From IMG/VR virus record IMGVR_UViG_3300038465_000158, positions 32,686-96,685 of that record: a stretch of DNA of 64,000 bases; one strand, given 5' to 3'. The position numbers were made by a program, and so were the translations under genes. This DNA comes from a virus. This document shows, piece by piece, positions 34,357 to 43,259 of this stretch (its first letter is position 1; each line of letters opens with the position of its first letter). The notes beneath the pieces were generated by a model. That model worked only from the letters and a program-made list of their open reading frames with translations, was not told where the DNA came from and did not search any database.

Positions 34357-35204
34357 TTGAAGATGTTCGCTGGGACTATCCTGAGCTATTGAAGATGCTT
34401 CGGGACCACGGAGAGGAGACAAGTCCTCGCGGCCAACCGACTCGAGAAATCATCGACGTAGTCATGAAACTTGACCCTCACTCTGCTATCGTCCATGGAA
34501 TCAATCGTCGACTGAGCATGAAACTCATCAGCATGGAATCACTCACTCTTATCACTGGCACCTCATATCCACAACGGCTCATCAAAGCTGCTCCTAACAT
34601 GGCACGATACTTGGACGGTGAAGTGTTTCACGGACATTATGGAGTACGAATTGGCGCTCAACTTGCTGGAGTCATCAATCGTCTAAAGGCGGACAAAGAT
34701 ACTCGCCAAGCACTCATCACAATTTGGGACCCAATTCTTGACTTGTTCAACGGAGTCCAACCAAAGGACGTTCCATGCACCACAATTCTTCAGTTCTTGA
34801 TTCGCAAAGACCAACTCGTACTTCATGTCACGATGCGAAGCAATGACGTATGGTGGGGCACTCCCCATGACTGGGGTCAATTCTCGCAACTCCAACTCGC
34901 AATCGCCAATGTTCTCGGTATCGAGGCTGGACCGTACTACCACCACGCTGTCTCGTTTCATCTCTACGAAAAAGACTTCGACAAAATTGATTTACTCACG
35001 CAACCGATTCAAGTACTTGAACGACATGACGGTCTTGGTTGGGAGAACATCAGTCTCGAAGATTTGAAGACGGTTGCAGAGACACTCATTGAATGTCCGA
35101 TAGTCGTATCCCCCAATGGATTCACAGAAGAGTGGCATAAAAAGCAACAAATAGCAATCGATGTAATGGATGAGAGGTCTGATGCAACGCATATCTTGGG
35201 ATGA
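34329..35204 (+). CDS. thymidylate-synthase homologue, probable dCMP hydroxymethylase
   Basis: A 291-residue member of the thymidylate synthase/dCMP hydroxymethylase family. Catalytic Cys150 lies in DVPCTTILQF; Arg170-Ser171 and Asp173 lie in MRSNDVWWG; His211 and Tyr213 lie in FHLYEKD. Aligned without gaps to E. coli ThyA, the pyrimidine-reading Asn177 is Asp181 here (TPHDWGQ instead of LPFNIAS). Asp at this place is the known signature of T4 dCMP hydroxymethylase, so the likely product is 5-hydroxymethyl-dCMP rather than dTMP. It sits between a dNMP kinase and a dCMP deaminase. Confidence 0.75.
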   Translation: MEIHNNHLLIEDVRWDYPELLKMLRDHGEETSPRGQPTREIIDVVMKLDPHSAIVHGINRRLSMKLISMESLTLITGTSYPQRLIKAAPNMARYLDGEVFHGHYGVRIGAQLAGVINRLKADKDTRQALITIWDPILDLFNGVQPKDVPCTTILQFLIRKDQLVLHVTMRSNDVWWGTPHDWGQFSQLQLAIANVLGIEAGPYYHHAVSFHLYEKDFDKIDLLTQPIQVLERHDGLGWENISLEDLKTVAETLIECPIVVSPNGFTEEWHKKQQIAIDVMDERSDATHILG

Positions 35205-35670
35205 GCTCTGGATGGGAACGGCGAAGTTGGTCGGTCAACGAAGTCTTTGCTCTCGTGCTCAATACGGCGCCGTCATCGTTTCCGAAGACAACAGGATTCT
35301 GTCAGTCGGCTACAACGGTCCACCAGCAAATGCTGGTTACATCTCTGGATGCGAGAATTGGTGCGTTCGAGCAATGAATGCAAGAGAACTTGGTGAAGAC
35401 CATGTCGATCCACATCACGGTGATTGTCATGCTATTCACGCTGAGATGAACTCAGTTCTTCGAGCAGGAAATCTTTGGCTTGAAAAGGCACCGACACTCT
35501 ACGTCAATGCAGTCACGTGCCTTCGCTGCGCTCTCATGACATCGAATTCTGGCGTTCGTCGCATCGTCATGCTTGTCACGCCGTATGAGGAAAAGCGTGA
35601 CCCGATAGCAACGGAAGCGCTGTTCAAGCAGTACGACATCAAGGTCACCGTCATCAAGGAGCAAGATTGA
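35182..35670 (+). CDS. dCMP deaminase
   Basis: A 162-residue zinc deaminase of the dCMP deaminase family. Motifs: YGAVIVSEDNRILSVGYNG, HAIHAEMNSVL (His and catalytic Glu) and VTCLRCALM (the two zinc cysteines). It converts dCMP to dUMP and would lower unmodified dCMP in the cell. ATG 35182 has GAGAGG four bases upstream and is preferred to ATG 35170. It overlaps both neighbours. Confidence 0.85.
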   Translation: MQRISWDELWMGTAKLVGQRSLCSRAQYGAVIVSEDNRILSVGYNGPPANAGYISGCENWCVRAMNARELGEDHVDPHHGDCHAIHAEMNSVLRAGNLWLEKAPTLYVNAVTCLRCALMTSNSGVRRIVMLVTPYEEKRDPIATEALFKQYDIKVTVIKEQD

Positions 35671-37451
35671 GTCTCGGAAACCCCAACCTAGAAATTGTCA
35701 ACTCAGTAGAGTCCGCCGGTAAATTCATGACATGGTTAGGAGAACGGCGAGACGTTCTAGGATTTGACACAGAAACCACCGGACTTGACCCTAACATTGA
35801 CAAACTTCGTCTTGTGCAATTCGGCGACCTCGGCACCGGCTGGGCGATTCCTTGGAGCCAATGGGGCGGAGTTTCATTAGAAGCAATTTCTAAGTACCGA
35901 GACAAGCCTATGGTCGGTCACAACGCGAAATTCGATGTGAGATTCCTCGAGTTCCACGGTAATATTCGTATGCCCCGTGAGAACATCCATGACACTCGAT
36001 TGATGTGCCATATTCTTAATCCCGCTGGTTCGACGGCATTGAAGAGCAACGCGGCACGATTGGTCGACCCGACGGCGGCATACGCCAGCAAGCAACTTGA
36101 TGAGGTCATGAGTCAGCAGCACTGGACGTGGGCGACTGTCCCGGTCGACTTCCAGCTTTACTGGTGCTACGGTGCGCTTGATACTGTGTTGACGGCGCAT
36201 CTTTACGACAAACTCAAGCCGCAAATTGACCAAGGTTACAAGGACGTCTACGACCTCGAACAGGCAGTCCAATGGGTTCTTGCCGATATGGAGGCCAGGG
36301 GCTCTAGAATCGATCTGGAGTACACTCGTGACAAATCAGCACAACTCGCCGCATATGCAGATTCAATTGAAGATTGGTGCAAAACTACGTACGGCTTTGG
36401 GCCTGGTCAAAACACGAAAGTCGCGCAGCAACTCAATGCTCTCGGCGCGGACCTCGGCCGTCGTACGACGACTGGTGCATTCAAGTTAGACGAGTCAGTT
36501 CTTGAAGAAGTTCTCGGTTGCGAGTTCGAAGACGCAAAAACGAGGACCGACTTCACAGAAGCGCAGGAATTGGCGTATCGAGTACTCGGTCGACGAAAAG
36601 CTGAGAAGATTCGGTCGACGTATCTCGACCCATTCCTCGATTTTGTCGATGCAGACGGCTTTGTCCATCCTCGTATGAATCAAGTCGGGGCGCGTACGGG
36701 CCGCATGTCAATGGAACGACCAGCACTTCAAACTCTTCCGCGAGGACGAGTCGTTCGTGACTGCTTCATTCCTCGAGATGGGAACGGTCTTCTCAGCGCA
36801 GACTTCGACGGCATTGAGATGCGATGCCTTGCTCATTACGCTCAAGACCCCGCTCTCATTGACGCTATCAACTCCGGTGATATTCACCTTGCCACCGCTC
36901 GTCAAGTCTACAAAGACAACACGATTGAAAAGAAAGACATTCGACGGCAAATCGCAAAGAGCGTCGGGTTCGCCAAGATTTACGGCGCAGGCCCTGAGAA
37001 AATTGCGTGGACGGCTGGAATCTCACTTGACGATGCAAAACGCTTTCTTGCTCAGTACGACGTAATGTTTCCTGGAGTCAAGACGTTCCAGAATACCGTC
37101 GCTCAAGTTGTCAAGCAGCGCAAACAAGAGACAGGAATCGCGTCGGTCCATACACCGATTGGTCGACTTGAACTCGCGCCAGATGACCGTGACTATGCTC
37201 TCGTCAACGCTCTCATTCAGGGTATGGCAGCAGACGTCTTCAAGGAAGCGCTTGTCCGACTTGACAATTCAGAGGCTGGGCAATTTCTCATGCTGCCGGT
37301 CCATGACGAAATCATTGCTGATGTACCATTGGAACTAATGGATGACGTTAAAGTCACAATTCAACGAACCATGTCGGACGACAGATGGGCAGTGCCATTG
37401 ACAGTTGGCATTGATGGTCCGCTCGAACGCTGGGGTGCAAAATATCATTAA
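35667..37451 (+). CDS. DNA polymerase I (family A) with 3'-5' exonuclease
   Basis: A 594-residue replicative polymerase. Residues 25-190 are a DEDD exonuclease (LGFDTETTGLD, NAKFDVRFLE, CYGALDTVLT). The polymerase domain has motif A SADFDGIEMRCLAHY, the O-helix region RRQIAKSVGFAKIYGAG and motif C PVHDEIIADV. There is no 5'-3' exonuclease domain, as usual for phage enzymes. The start is TTG 35667 with AAGGAG upstream, overlapping the deaminase stop. Its end overlaps a homing-endonuclease gene. Confidence 0.93.
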   Translation: MSLGNPNLEIVNSVESAGKFMTWLGERRDVLGFDTETTGLDPNIDKLRLVQFGDLGTGWAIPWSQWGGVSLEAISKYRDKPMVGHNAKFDVRFLEFHGNIRMPRENIHDTRLMCHILNPAGSTALKSNAARLVDPTAAYASKQLDEVMSQQHWTWATVPVDFQLYWCYGALDTVLTAHLYDKLKPQIDQGYKDVYDLEQAVQWVLADMEARGSRIDLEYTRDKSAQLAAYADSIEDWCKTTYGFGPGQNTKVAQQLNALGADLGRRTTTGAFKLDESVLEEVLGCEFEDAKTRTDFTEAQELAYRVLGRRKAEKIRSTYLDPFLDFVDADGFVHPRMNQVGARTGRMSMERPALQTLPRGRVVRDCFIPRDGNGLLSADFDGIEMRCLAHYAQDPALIDAINSGDIHLATARQVYKDNTIEKKDIRRQIAKSVGFAKIYGAGPEKIAWTAGISLDDAKRFLAQYDVMFPGVKTFQNTVAQVVKQRKQETGIASVHTPIGRLELAPDDRDYALVNALIQGMAADVFKEALVRLDNSEAGQFLMLPVHDEIIADVPLELMDDVKVTIQRTMSDDRWAVPLTVGIDGPLERWGAKYH

Positions 37452-38004
37452 GAAATACGTTGTTTACGGTCTAGTTGACCCAAGGACAAACGAAATTCGC
37501 TACGTCGGCAAAACTCGACAGTTGCTTAAAAATCGGCTTAAGAAGCATTATGAAGACGCAAGTAATCCTCAAAATATTCGTCATAAGGCACAATGGTTTA
37601 GAGTTTTAAAGCAAAATGGGTTAAGACCCTCTGTAAAAATTCTACAAAAATGCGCAGATAACGAAAAAGCATGCGCTGCAGAAATTTGGTGGATTAGTCA
37701 CTTAAAATCAACTGGTGTGGATTTAACTAATCTCACGTCTGGCGGAGACGCAGGCGACGGTTGGCATCACACAGAAGAAGTAAAAAAGAAAATGAGTTTG
37801 CTAAGCACTGGTAGAAAACGTTCTCAAAAGTCTATTGAAGCAACTGCCGCAGCACATCGCGGTAGAAAACGTTCTGAAGAAACGCGGCAAAAAATTAGTG
37901 TAGCACTTCGTGGCAAAAATTTATCGCAACAAACTCGGCAAAAAATGAGCGAAACACATCTAGCAAGAAATCAAAAACTTCGTGAAAATGGTTTATCAAA
38001 GTAG
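37435..38004 (+). CDS. GIY-YIG homing endonuclease with NUMOD3-type repeats
   Basis: A 189-residue endonuclease: YVVYGLVDPRTNEIRYVGKT (GIY-YIG motif), then three copies of a NUMOD3-like DNA-binding motif (for example GRKRSQKS, GRKRSEET, GKNLSQQT). Start GTG 37435 overlaps the polymerase stop by 17 bases. The gene is visibly richer in A and T than its neighbours and prefers TTA and AAA codons, a mark of transfer. It is free-standing, inserted precisely between polymerase and resolvase genes; no intron boundaries are seen. Confidence 0.85.
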   Translation: MQNIIKKYVVYGLVDPRTNEIRYVGKTRQLLKNRLKKHYEDASNPQNIRHKAQWFRVLKQNGLRPSVKILQKCADNEKACAAEIWWISHLKSTGVDLTNLTSGGDAGDGWHHTEEVKKKMSLLSTGRKRSQKSIEATAAAHRGRKRSEETRQKISVALRGKNLSQQTRQKMSETHLARNQKLRENGLSK

Positions 38005-38417
38005 TGGCTGTTGACCCTGGTGGCATCACTGGTTATGTTATTTGGACAGACGGTGAACGCGTAGAAAATGAGCTTAAAGCGAATGAGTTTGTGCAATTTA
38101 TCGCTGATTTAGTTGAGCAAAATAAAATTGATTGCATTGTATGCGAACGTTTTATAGTAACTTCTCAAACTGGCAAGTTTTCACAAGCAAATTGGTCACT
38201 CGAACAAATTGGTGTTCTTAAATTTTTAAGTGCACGATTTCATATTTCGTTTGTTCTTCAAAATGTAAGTGATGCGAAACGGTTTGCGTCAGACGAACGA
38301 TTGAATAGTGTCGGATGGACAAAACCAAAAGGAGCAGGGCACGCAAGAGATGCGCAACGGCATTTACTTTTATATCTAGTCAATCAAAAACTTTTGGATT
38401 TGAAATTACTCATATGA
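38004..38417 (+). CDS. RuvC-like Holliday junction resolvase
   Basis: A 137-residue RuvC/RNase-H-fold nuclease. Acidic residues are in VDPGGITGYV, IVCERFIV and GHARDAQRHLL, the expected D-E-D set. Only two residues precede the VDPGG strand, slightly shorter than usual; the homing-endonuclease insertion just upstream may have trimmed its N terminus. Start GTG is on the last base of the previous stop. It is AT-rich like the homing endonuclease. Probably resolves replication and recombination junctions before packaging. Confidence 0.8.
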   Translation: MAVDPGGITGYVIWTDGERVENELKANEFVQFIADLVEQNKIDCIVCERFIVTSQTGKFSQANWSLEQIGVLKFLSARFHISFVLQNVSDAKRFASDERLNSVGWTKPKGAGHARDAQRHLLLYLVNQKLLDLKLLI

Positions 38418-38428
38418 ATGCATAAATA

Positions 38429-38437
38429 TGTTATAAT
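38429..38437 (+). promoter_or_regulatory. extended -10 promoter element TGTTATAAT
   Basis: TGTTATAAT in the gap before the helicase gene; it shares the wider context AATGCA-N5-TGTTATWAT with the element at 49048. The gene start at 38464 has GGAG three bases upstream. Confidence 0.55.
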
Positions 38438-38463
38438 GTCTGTAGAGCACAAGGACGGAGAAG

Positions 38464-40245
38464 ATGCCACTCGCAGAAGTTATTGATGGTGTGATTGATG
38501 TTCACACTGAGTATCGCGACCGATATGCAATCAAAAGTATTCCTGGCTCTCGCTATGACACTCCTGGTCATGCAGAACACTGGACACTTCCGCTAAGTTG
38601 GGCAAGTTGCGTTGCGCTTCGTGGCATTTTCCAGGAACGACTTGAAATCGGAATGCAACTCTGGGAATGGGCTGCGAAAGAAAAAGCAGAGCGCGTTGAC
38701 CTCTCAATGAAACTTCGAGATGCAATTACACCAATTGAAGGCGGATTTGCCGCTAACGACGATAGGTTGTTTCCTCCGCAGCGCGCTGGAGTCCAGTGGC
38801 TTCAAACCACGAAACGAGGTCTTCTCGGTGACCCGATGGGAACTGGTAAGACTCGCCAACTTCTTCTTGCTATTCCTGATGACGGATGGCCGGCTTTGGT
38901 AGTCACACCCAACGGAGTTCGTTCTGCTTGGCGAGACGAAGCCGCGGCGTTGAATCTGCATTGCGACGTTGTCATTCTAGACGGCGGGACAGCGAACCGC
39001 AAGAAACAACTCGAAGGAATCGAAGACGGTCAACGAGTACTCGTTGTCGTCAACTGGGAAGGTCTTCGCTCACTTTCTCGTCTAGCGCCGTACGGCTCAG
39101 TCGCGCTGACGAAATGTGTCGAGCACGGCGGAGAAAATCCAGGTGTCTCAGATACTCGTTGTGAAGTTCATATTAAGCCGCTCAACATGATTACGTGGCG
39201 AACAGTTATTCGTGACGAAGCTCACCGTGGCAAAGACCCGATGAGCAAACAAACTCGAGCGTCGTGGTATCTTCAACATGCTGACGGCGTCCGCTACTGC
39301 TGGGACGCCTCTGGTACTCCAGTTGCTACTCACCTCGGTGACCTTTGGGCTATCATGCACGGCAACTCACCAGATGAGTTTCCTCGCAAAGGTCAGTTCA
39401 TTGAACGCTATGCTCTGTCTCAATGGAACACGTGGGGCGGACTCGACATCGGTGGAGTGAATCCACTCACGTCTGCTGAACTTTTCTCATTCCTGGACCC
39501 AAGATTCCGTCGTGTACCCAAGGAAATTTTGCTTCCATTCTTGCCAGCCAAGGTCTTCGAAGAACGAGTCTGCACGATGTCGAAGAAGCAGAAGGACGCG
39601 TACAACGACATGGCGATGACGATGATTGCCGAATTGGAAACTGGCGTCGTCGTCACAACGAATCCTCTAGCACAGTACACTAGAATGCTTCAGTTCGCTG
39701 GCGCGTACGCTGAAGTTCGTGACGACGGTGAAGTCGGTCTTCTCATGCCGTCATGCAAAGTCGACGCAATGTCAGAAGTTCTCGGAGACATTGGCGGAGA
39801 CCCATGTGCTGTAAGTATGATTTCACGTCAACTTCTTAGCCTCTGTGAAGAGCGACTCACCAAGGACGGTATTTCGTTCACAAGCATTCACGGTGGTCAA
39901 ACTCTTGACCAGCGAGCAGCCATCGTTCGAGACTTTCAAGAACGACGAGTTCAAGTCATCTTGTTGATGGCTCAATCTGGTGGAATTGGAATTACGCTCA
40001 CAACCAGTCCGTACCTCGTTCGTCTTCAACGGTCGTGGTCAATCATCGACAATCAGCAGACAGAAGACCGAGTCCACCGTATCGGCTCCGAACAGCACAA
40101 GCAAGTCACAATCATTGACATTTTCACTGAAGGCACGCTTGAAATGGCGCGCCAGAATGAAAGACTCCGCGAAAAAGAAGGTAATCTTGCCGACATTCTT
40201 CGAGACAAAGAAGCTCTAAAAAAGTTCCTCTTCGGCAAGGTCTAG
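38464..40245 (+). CDS. SNF2-like DNA helicase/translocase
   Basis: A 593-residue superfamily 2 helicase of the SNF2-like group common in phages. Motif I is GDPMGTGKTRQ (near residue 123), motif II VIRDEAHRGKDP, and motifs V/VI are QSGGIGITLTTSPYLV and QTEDRVHRIGSEQ. The first 100 residues are a phage-specific N-terminal domain. Likely remodels or unwinds DNA in replication or recombination. Confidence 0.88.
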   Translation: MPLAEVIDGVIDVHTEYRDRYAIKSIPGSRYDTPGHAEHWTLPLSWASCVALRGIFQERLEIGMQLWEWAAKEKAERVDLSMKLRDAITPIEGGFAANDDRLFPPQRAGVQWLQTTKRGLLGDPMGTGKTRQLLLAIPDDGWPALVVTPNGVRSAWRDEAAALNLHCDVVILDGGTANRKKQLEGIEDGQRVLVVVNWEGLRSLSRLAPYGSVALTKCVEHGGENPGVSDTRCEVHIKPLNMITWRTVIRDEAHRGKDPMSKQTRASWYLQHADGVRYCWDASGTPVATHLGDLWAIMHGNSPDEFPRKGQFIERYALSQWNTWGGLDIGGVNPLTSAELFSFLDPRFRRVPKEILLPFLPAKVFEERVCTMSKKQKDAYNDMAMTMIAELETGVVVTTNPLAQYTRMLQFAGAYAEVRDDGEVGLLMPSCKVDAMSEVLGDIGGDPCAVSMISRQLLSLCEERLTKDGISFTSIHGGQTLDQRAAIVRDFQERRVQVILLMAQSGGIGITLTTSPYLVRLQRSWSIIDNQQTEDRVHRIGSEQHKQVTIIDIFTEGTLEMARQNERLREKEGNLADILRDKEALKKFLFGKV

Positions 40246-40256
40246 TCTGCTAAACG

Positions 40257-40265
40257 TGTTATTAT
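40257..40265 (+). promoter_or_regulatory. extended -10 promoter element TGTTATTAT
   Basis: TGTTATTAT 23 bases before the ATG at 40289, in the short gap after the helicase gene. Same form as the elements at 38429 and 49048. Confidence 0.5.
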
Positions 40266-40288
40266 CGTCTTTATGACGAAGGGACGAA

Positions 40289-41212
40289 ATGCACATTAGC
40301 AACTCTGAAATTTCAACTTTCAGACGCTGTCGCCGCAAATGGTGGCTGGGCAACTATCGCAAACTTCGTAAGAAGGAAGAGCGGATAACAGGTCCGCTTA
40401 AGCTCGGTACTAGGATTCACAAAGCCCTTGAAGTTAAATACTCTCTTACGCCAGGAGACCCGGTTGCAGCAATTCGAGCAGAGTATGAGAAGGCTCGAAA
40501 TGAGGTCGGTCAAGACGACGCGACAACTCGAGATGAACTCAACAAAGAAGCAGACTTAGCTCTCATCATGATTGAAGGCTACGTCGAATGGGTCTACGAT
40601 ACTGGAATTGACGACGATATTGAAGTCATCGCCGTCGAGCAAGAACTTGCGGCGGATTTTGAGGGTCTTCGCGTTCCAGTCCAAATCATCGGCAAACTCG
40701 ACACTCGCGTTCGCAGGAAGACTGACGGACGATTGTTCTCGATGGACCACAAAACGTGCGCTTCATTTGACGGTCTCACGAAGACGTTAGAAATCAATGA
40801 GCAGCCAAAGATGTACCAATTGCTCGAACGTTTGACTCTTCCGGAAGACCAGTATGTGACTGGCGGCATGCTCAACATGCTTCGCAAAGTCAAGCGAACT
40901 GCTTCTGCCAAGCCTCCGTTCTACTCACGAGAAGCAATTCACCATACCGATGTCGGACTCCGCAACTACTGGTACCGTCTTCTCGGTATTCTTTCTGACA
41001 TGATTGATGTTGTTGAAGCGCTCGACAACGGCACCGACCCAAACATCGTTGCATATCCGAATCCGACTCGAGACTGCGCATGGGATTGCGAGTTCCGCGC
41101 CGTGTGCCCGATGTTTGATGACGGTTCGCACGCTGAAGGAGTTTTGGAATCAGCGTACGTGATTCACAATCCACTCGCGCGATACTCATCGGAAGCAGAG
41201 GTCTCCCTCTAA
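40289..41212 (+). CDS. PD-(D/E)XK exonuclease (RecB/Cas4-like)
   Basis: A 307-residue nuclease. N-terminal SEISTFRRCRRKWWLGNYRK and GTRIHKALE are typical of Cas4/RecB-family enzymes; the active site is IGKLDTR ... FSMDHKT (Asp and D-x-K). C-terminal cysteines in DCAWDCEFRAVCP with Cys of the first motif could bind a 4Fe-4S cluster. Paired with the ATPase and SSB-like protein downstream, it probably serves phage single-strand-annealing recombination. Confidence 0.85.
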   Translation: MHISNSEISTFRRCRRKWWLGNYRKLRKKEERITGPLKLGTRIHKALEVKYSLTPGDPVAAIRAEYEKARNEVGQDDATTRDELNKEADLALIMIEGYVEWVYDTGIDDDIEVIAVEQELAADFEGLRVPVQIIGKLDTRVRRKTDGRLFSMDHKTCASFDGLTKTLEINEQPKMYQLLERLTLPEDQYVTGGMLNMLRKVKRTASAKPPFYSREAIHHTDVGLRNYWYRLLGILSDMIDVVEALDNGTDPNIVAYPNPTRDCAWDCEFRAVCPMFDDGSHAEGVLESAYVIHNPLARYSSEAEVSL

Positions 41213-41916
41213 TGCAGCAAGGTGTAAGTTTTCTCATTCACGGCCACAGTAAGACAGGAAAGTCAACTCTTTCCGACACGAGTCCAGCACCACGACTCGT
41301 TCTCGATGCTGAAGGCGGCGCAAGCACCAGATTCACTAAATCTCGCAAGGTGCAATGGAATCCTATGATGGAAGCGCCTCCTGTCCCAGACGGGACCTGG
41401 GAGACCGCTGTTGTCCATGTGAGGTCCTTCCAAGACGTTCAACGAGCGTATGACTGGCTGAACTCCGGCCAGCATCACTTCAAGTCTGTCTCCGTTGACT
41501 CGCTTTCAGAGACGCAGCAACGATGCGTTGACGCCATCGCCGGAACAGAGGCAATGCGAACGCAAGACTGGGGTGAACTTCTCCGCAAGATGTCGTCACT
41601 CGTTCGTCAATACCGCGACCTCATCATTCACCCAACGAACCCTCTTGAAGTAGTCACGTTCATCGCCATGACACGTGACTACGAAGGCACGAAGCGACCG
41701 TATGTTCAAGGCGCTCTTGCCAGCACTCTCCCGTATTACGTCGACGTCTGTGGCTACATGTGGACAGAAGCTGATGCGACATCGGGAGAAATTCGGCACC
41801 GCCTCTTGTGTGGTCAGGTTGGACCATTTGAAGCAGGTGACCGAACCGGAAAACTCGGCACGGTAGTAGAGAACCCGAACATCATGGAGATGCTCGCGAA
41901 AATCTACGCCGACTGA
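41212..41916 (+). CDS. Sak4-like RecA-fold ATPase
   Basis: A 234-residue single-domain RecA-fold ATPase. Walker A is GHSKTGKST (residues 11-19) and Walker B is in SVSVDSLSE. The family (Sak4/AAA_24-type) promotes strand annealing together with an SSB. It lies between a PD-(D/E)XK nuclease and an SSB-like protein, the usual recombination module. Confidence 0.8.
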   Translation: MQQGVSFLIHGHSKTGKSTLSDTSPAPRLVLDAEGGASTRFTKSRKVQWNPMMEAPPVPDGTWETAVVHVRSFQDVQRAYDWLNSGQHHFKSVSVDSLSETQQRCVDAIAGTEAMRTQDWGELLRKMSSLVRQYRDLIIHPTNPLEVVTFIAMTRDYEGTKRPYVQGALASTLPYYVDVCGYMWTEADATSGEIRHRLLCGQVGPFEAGDRTGKLGTVVENPNIMEMLAKIYAD

Positions 41917-41936
41917 GTCTAGAGAAAAGAGAAGAA

Positions 41937-42650
41937 GTGGCTCCATCCTGGAATGACTTAATCGAAGAAGCAAAGAATTCTGGTACTGGTTTTGACCCGT
42001 TGCCAGTTGGAAGGTACGACGTCAAGATTGCGAAGTCGGCTCACAAGACGTCGCAAACTGGCAAGTCGATGTACGAAGTTGAGATGACCATCATCAACGG
42101 TCCGCATGCGAACCGGAAGTGCTGGGACCGATACGTCGTTACTCCCGACAACGGAAAGGCTCTTGCATTCTTCTTTCAGAAGATGAAGATTCTCGGCCTT
42201 GGACCAGAATACTTTGCTGGAAATCCTTCAGACGATGCAGTAGCAGCCGCTCTCGTCGACCGGATATGCACCGTCGAACTTGGACAAACCGAATACAACG
42301 GTGCCACACGCAATGAAGTACGGAAGCTTCTGCCTTTGACAGGAGCAGCAACTGGTGCTCCTCCAGTTCCGGCAGCAACTGCAGCAGGCGCTCCGCCTGT
42401 TCCAGCTGCTCCACCTGTGGCAGCAGCAGTCGTTCCACCAGTGACAACACCTCCGGTTGCAGCAGCGCCAGTCGTACCAGCGCCCGCAGTAGCGGCAGAA
42501 GTCCCTGTCGTTCCTGTAGTTCCTGCGCCAGTCGTGGCAACTCCGGAAGTCGTTGTCGTCGAAGTTGTGCCAGTCGCTGTCGAGACAGCGGTAGTCGCAG
42601 AAGTTGCAGCGGTTCCTGCCGCTCCAGTCCCTCCGGCACCACCGTTCTAA
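41937..42650 (+). CDS. DUF669-like ssDNA-binding protein with Pro/Ala/Val tail
   Basis: A 237-residue protein starting at GTG. Residues 1-130 resemble phage DUF669/SSB-like proteins (PLPVGRYDVKIAKSAHKTS, VEMTIINGPHANRKCWDRYV). Residues 135-237 are almost only Pro, Ala, Val, Thr and Glu with APPVPAA repeats, unlike the acidic tails of bacterial SSBs, and end in APVPPAPPF. The tail is probably a flexible tether for replication partners. Confidence 0.7.
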   Translation: MAPSWNDLIEEAKNSGTGFDPLPVGRYDVKIAKSAHKTSQTGKSMYEVEMTIINGPHANRKCWDRYVVTPDNGKALAFFFQKMKILGLGPEYFAGNPSDDAVAAALVDRICTVELGQTEYNGATRNEVRKLLPLTGAATGAPPVPAATAAGAPPVPAAPPVAAAVVPPVTTPPVAAAPVVPAPAVAAEVPVVPVVPAPVVATPEVVVVEVVPVAVETAVVAEVAAVPAAPVPPAPPF

Positions 42651-43259
42651 ATGCGAATCGTCTTCGACTTTGATGGCGGAGTGGCGAACACCATGCCTCT
42701 TATTGCCGATGCTGCTTCTGGCATCGTCAATAAGAGGTTTGGCACGCCAATAGAAATCGCTGAAGAGTGGTACTGGCGGACTGCTGGTCTTCCATTCGCG
42801 GAACAACTCGCCGTGCTCGATAATCAAATGAATTACGACATGACGACAAAGCAACTCATGGAGAGCACAATTGAACTTCATGGATTCGTGAACATGATTT
42901 ATGACGTCGCTGAACCATGGCCCGACGCACATCCAGCGTTTGAAGCACTCGATTACGGCATGCATCTTGTGAGTGCGACTAGTTCACAACTCGTGAGCAG
43001 ATTCGTCTATAAATGGTTTCCAGAAGCTTTAGAGTCTGTCGAACCAGAAAGCAAACTCTACGCGCTGCAGCGGATTGTCTCGACATCAAAAAGCACAAAG
43101 AAGGTGTTGTACATCGGGGACATGCCGAATGACAAGAAGGTTGCTGACATTGTCGGCGCTGATTTCATCGGAATCGACAGAGGCAGAGATTTGCCTTGGA
43201 CGGAATCGACGAAAGTCGCCGCAGGATTGATGGAAGCATTGGAGATGGCAAGTGTCTAA
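42651..43259 (+). CDS. HAD-family phosphatase
   Basis: A 202-residue haloacid-dehalogenase phosphohydrolase. Motif I is VFDFDGGVANT, motif II VSATSSQ, motif III in SKSTKKVLYI and motif IV IGDMPNDKKVA. A helical cap (residues 20-95) follows motif I. Substrate unknown; in this position a modified deoxynucleotide or a phosphorylated intermediate of base modification is possible. It overlaps the next gene by eight bases. Confidence 0.8.
   Translation: MRIVFDFDGGVANTMPLIADAASGIVNKRFGTPIEIAEEWYWRTAGLPFAEQLAVLDNQMNYDMTTKQLMESTIELHGFVNMIYDVAEPWPDAHPAFEALDYGMHLVSATSSQLVSRFVYKWFPEALESVEPESKLYALQRIVSTSKSTKKVLYIGDMPNDKKVADIVGADFIGIDRGRDLPWTESTKVAAGLMEALEMASV

Noticed and set aside
42228-42965. Minus-strand Cys/Trp-rich ORF opposite the SSB-like tail
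   Set aside because: Arises from the Pro/Ala/Val-rich codons of the plus-strand gene and overlaps two well-supported genes.
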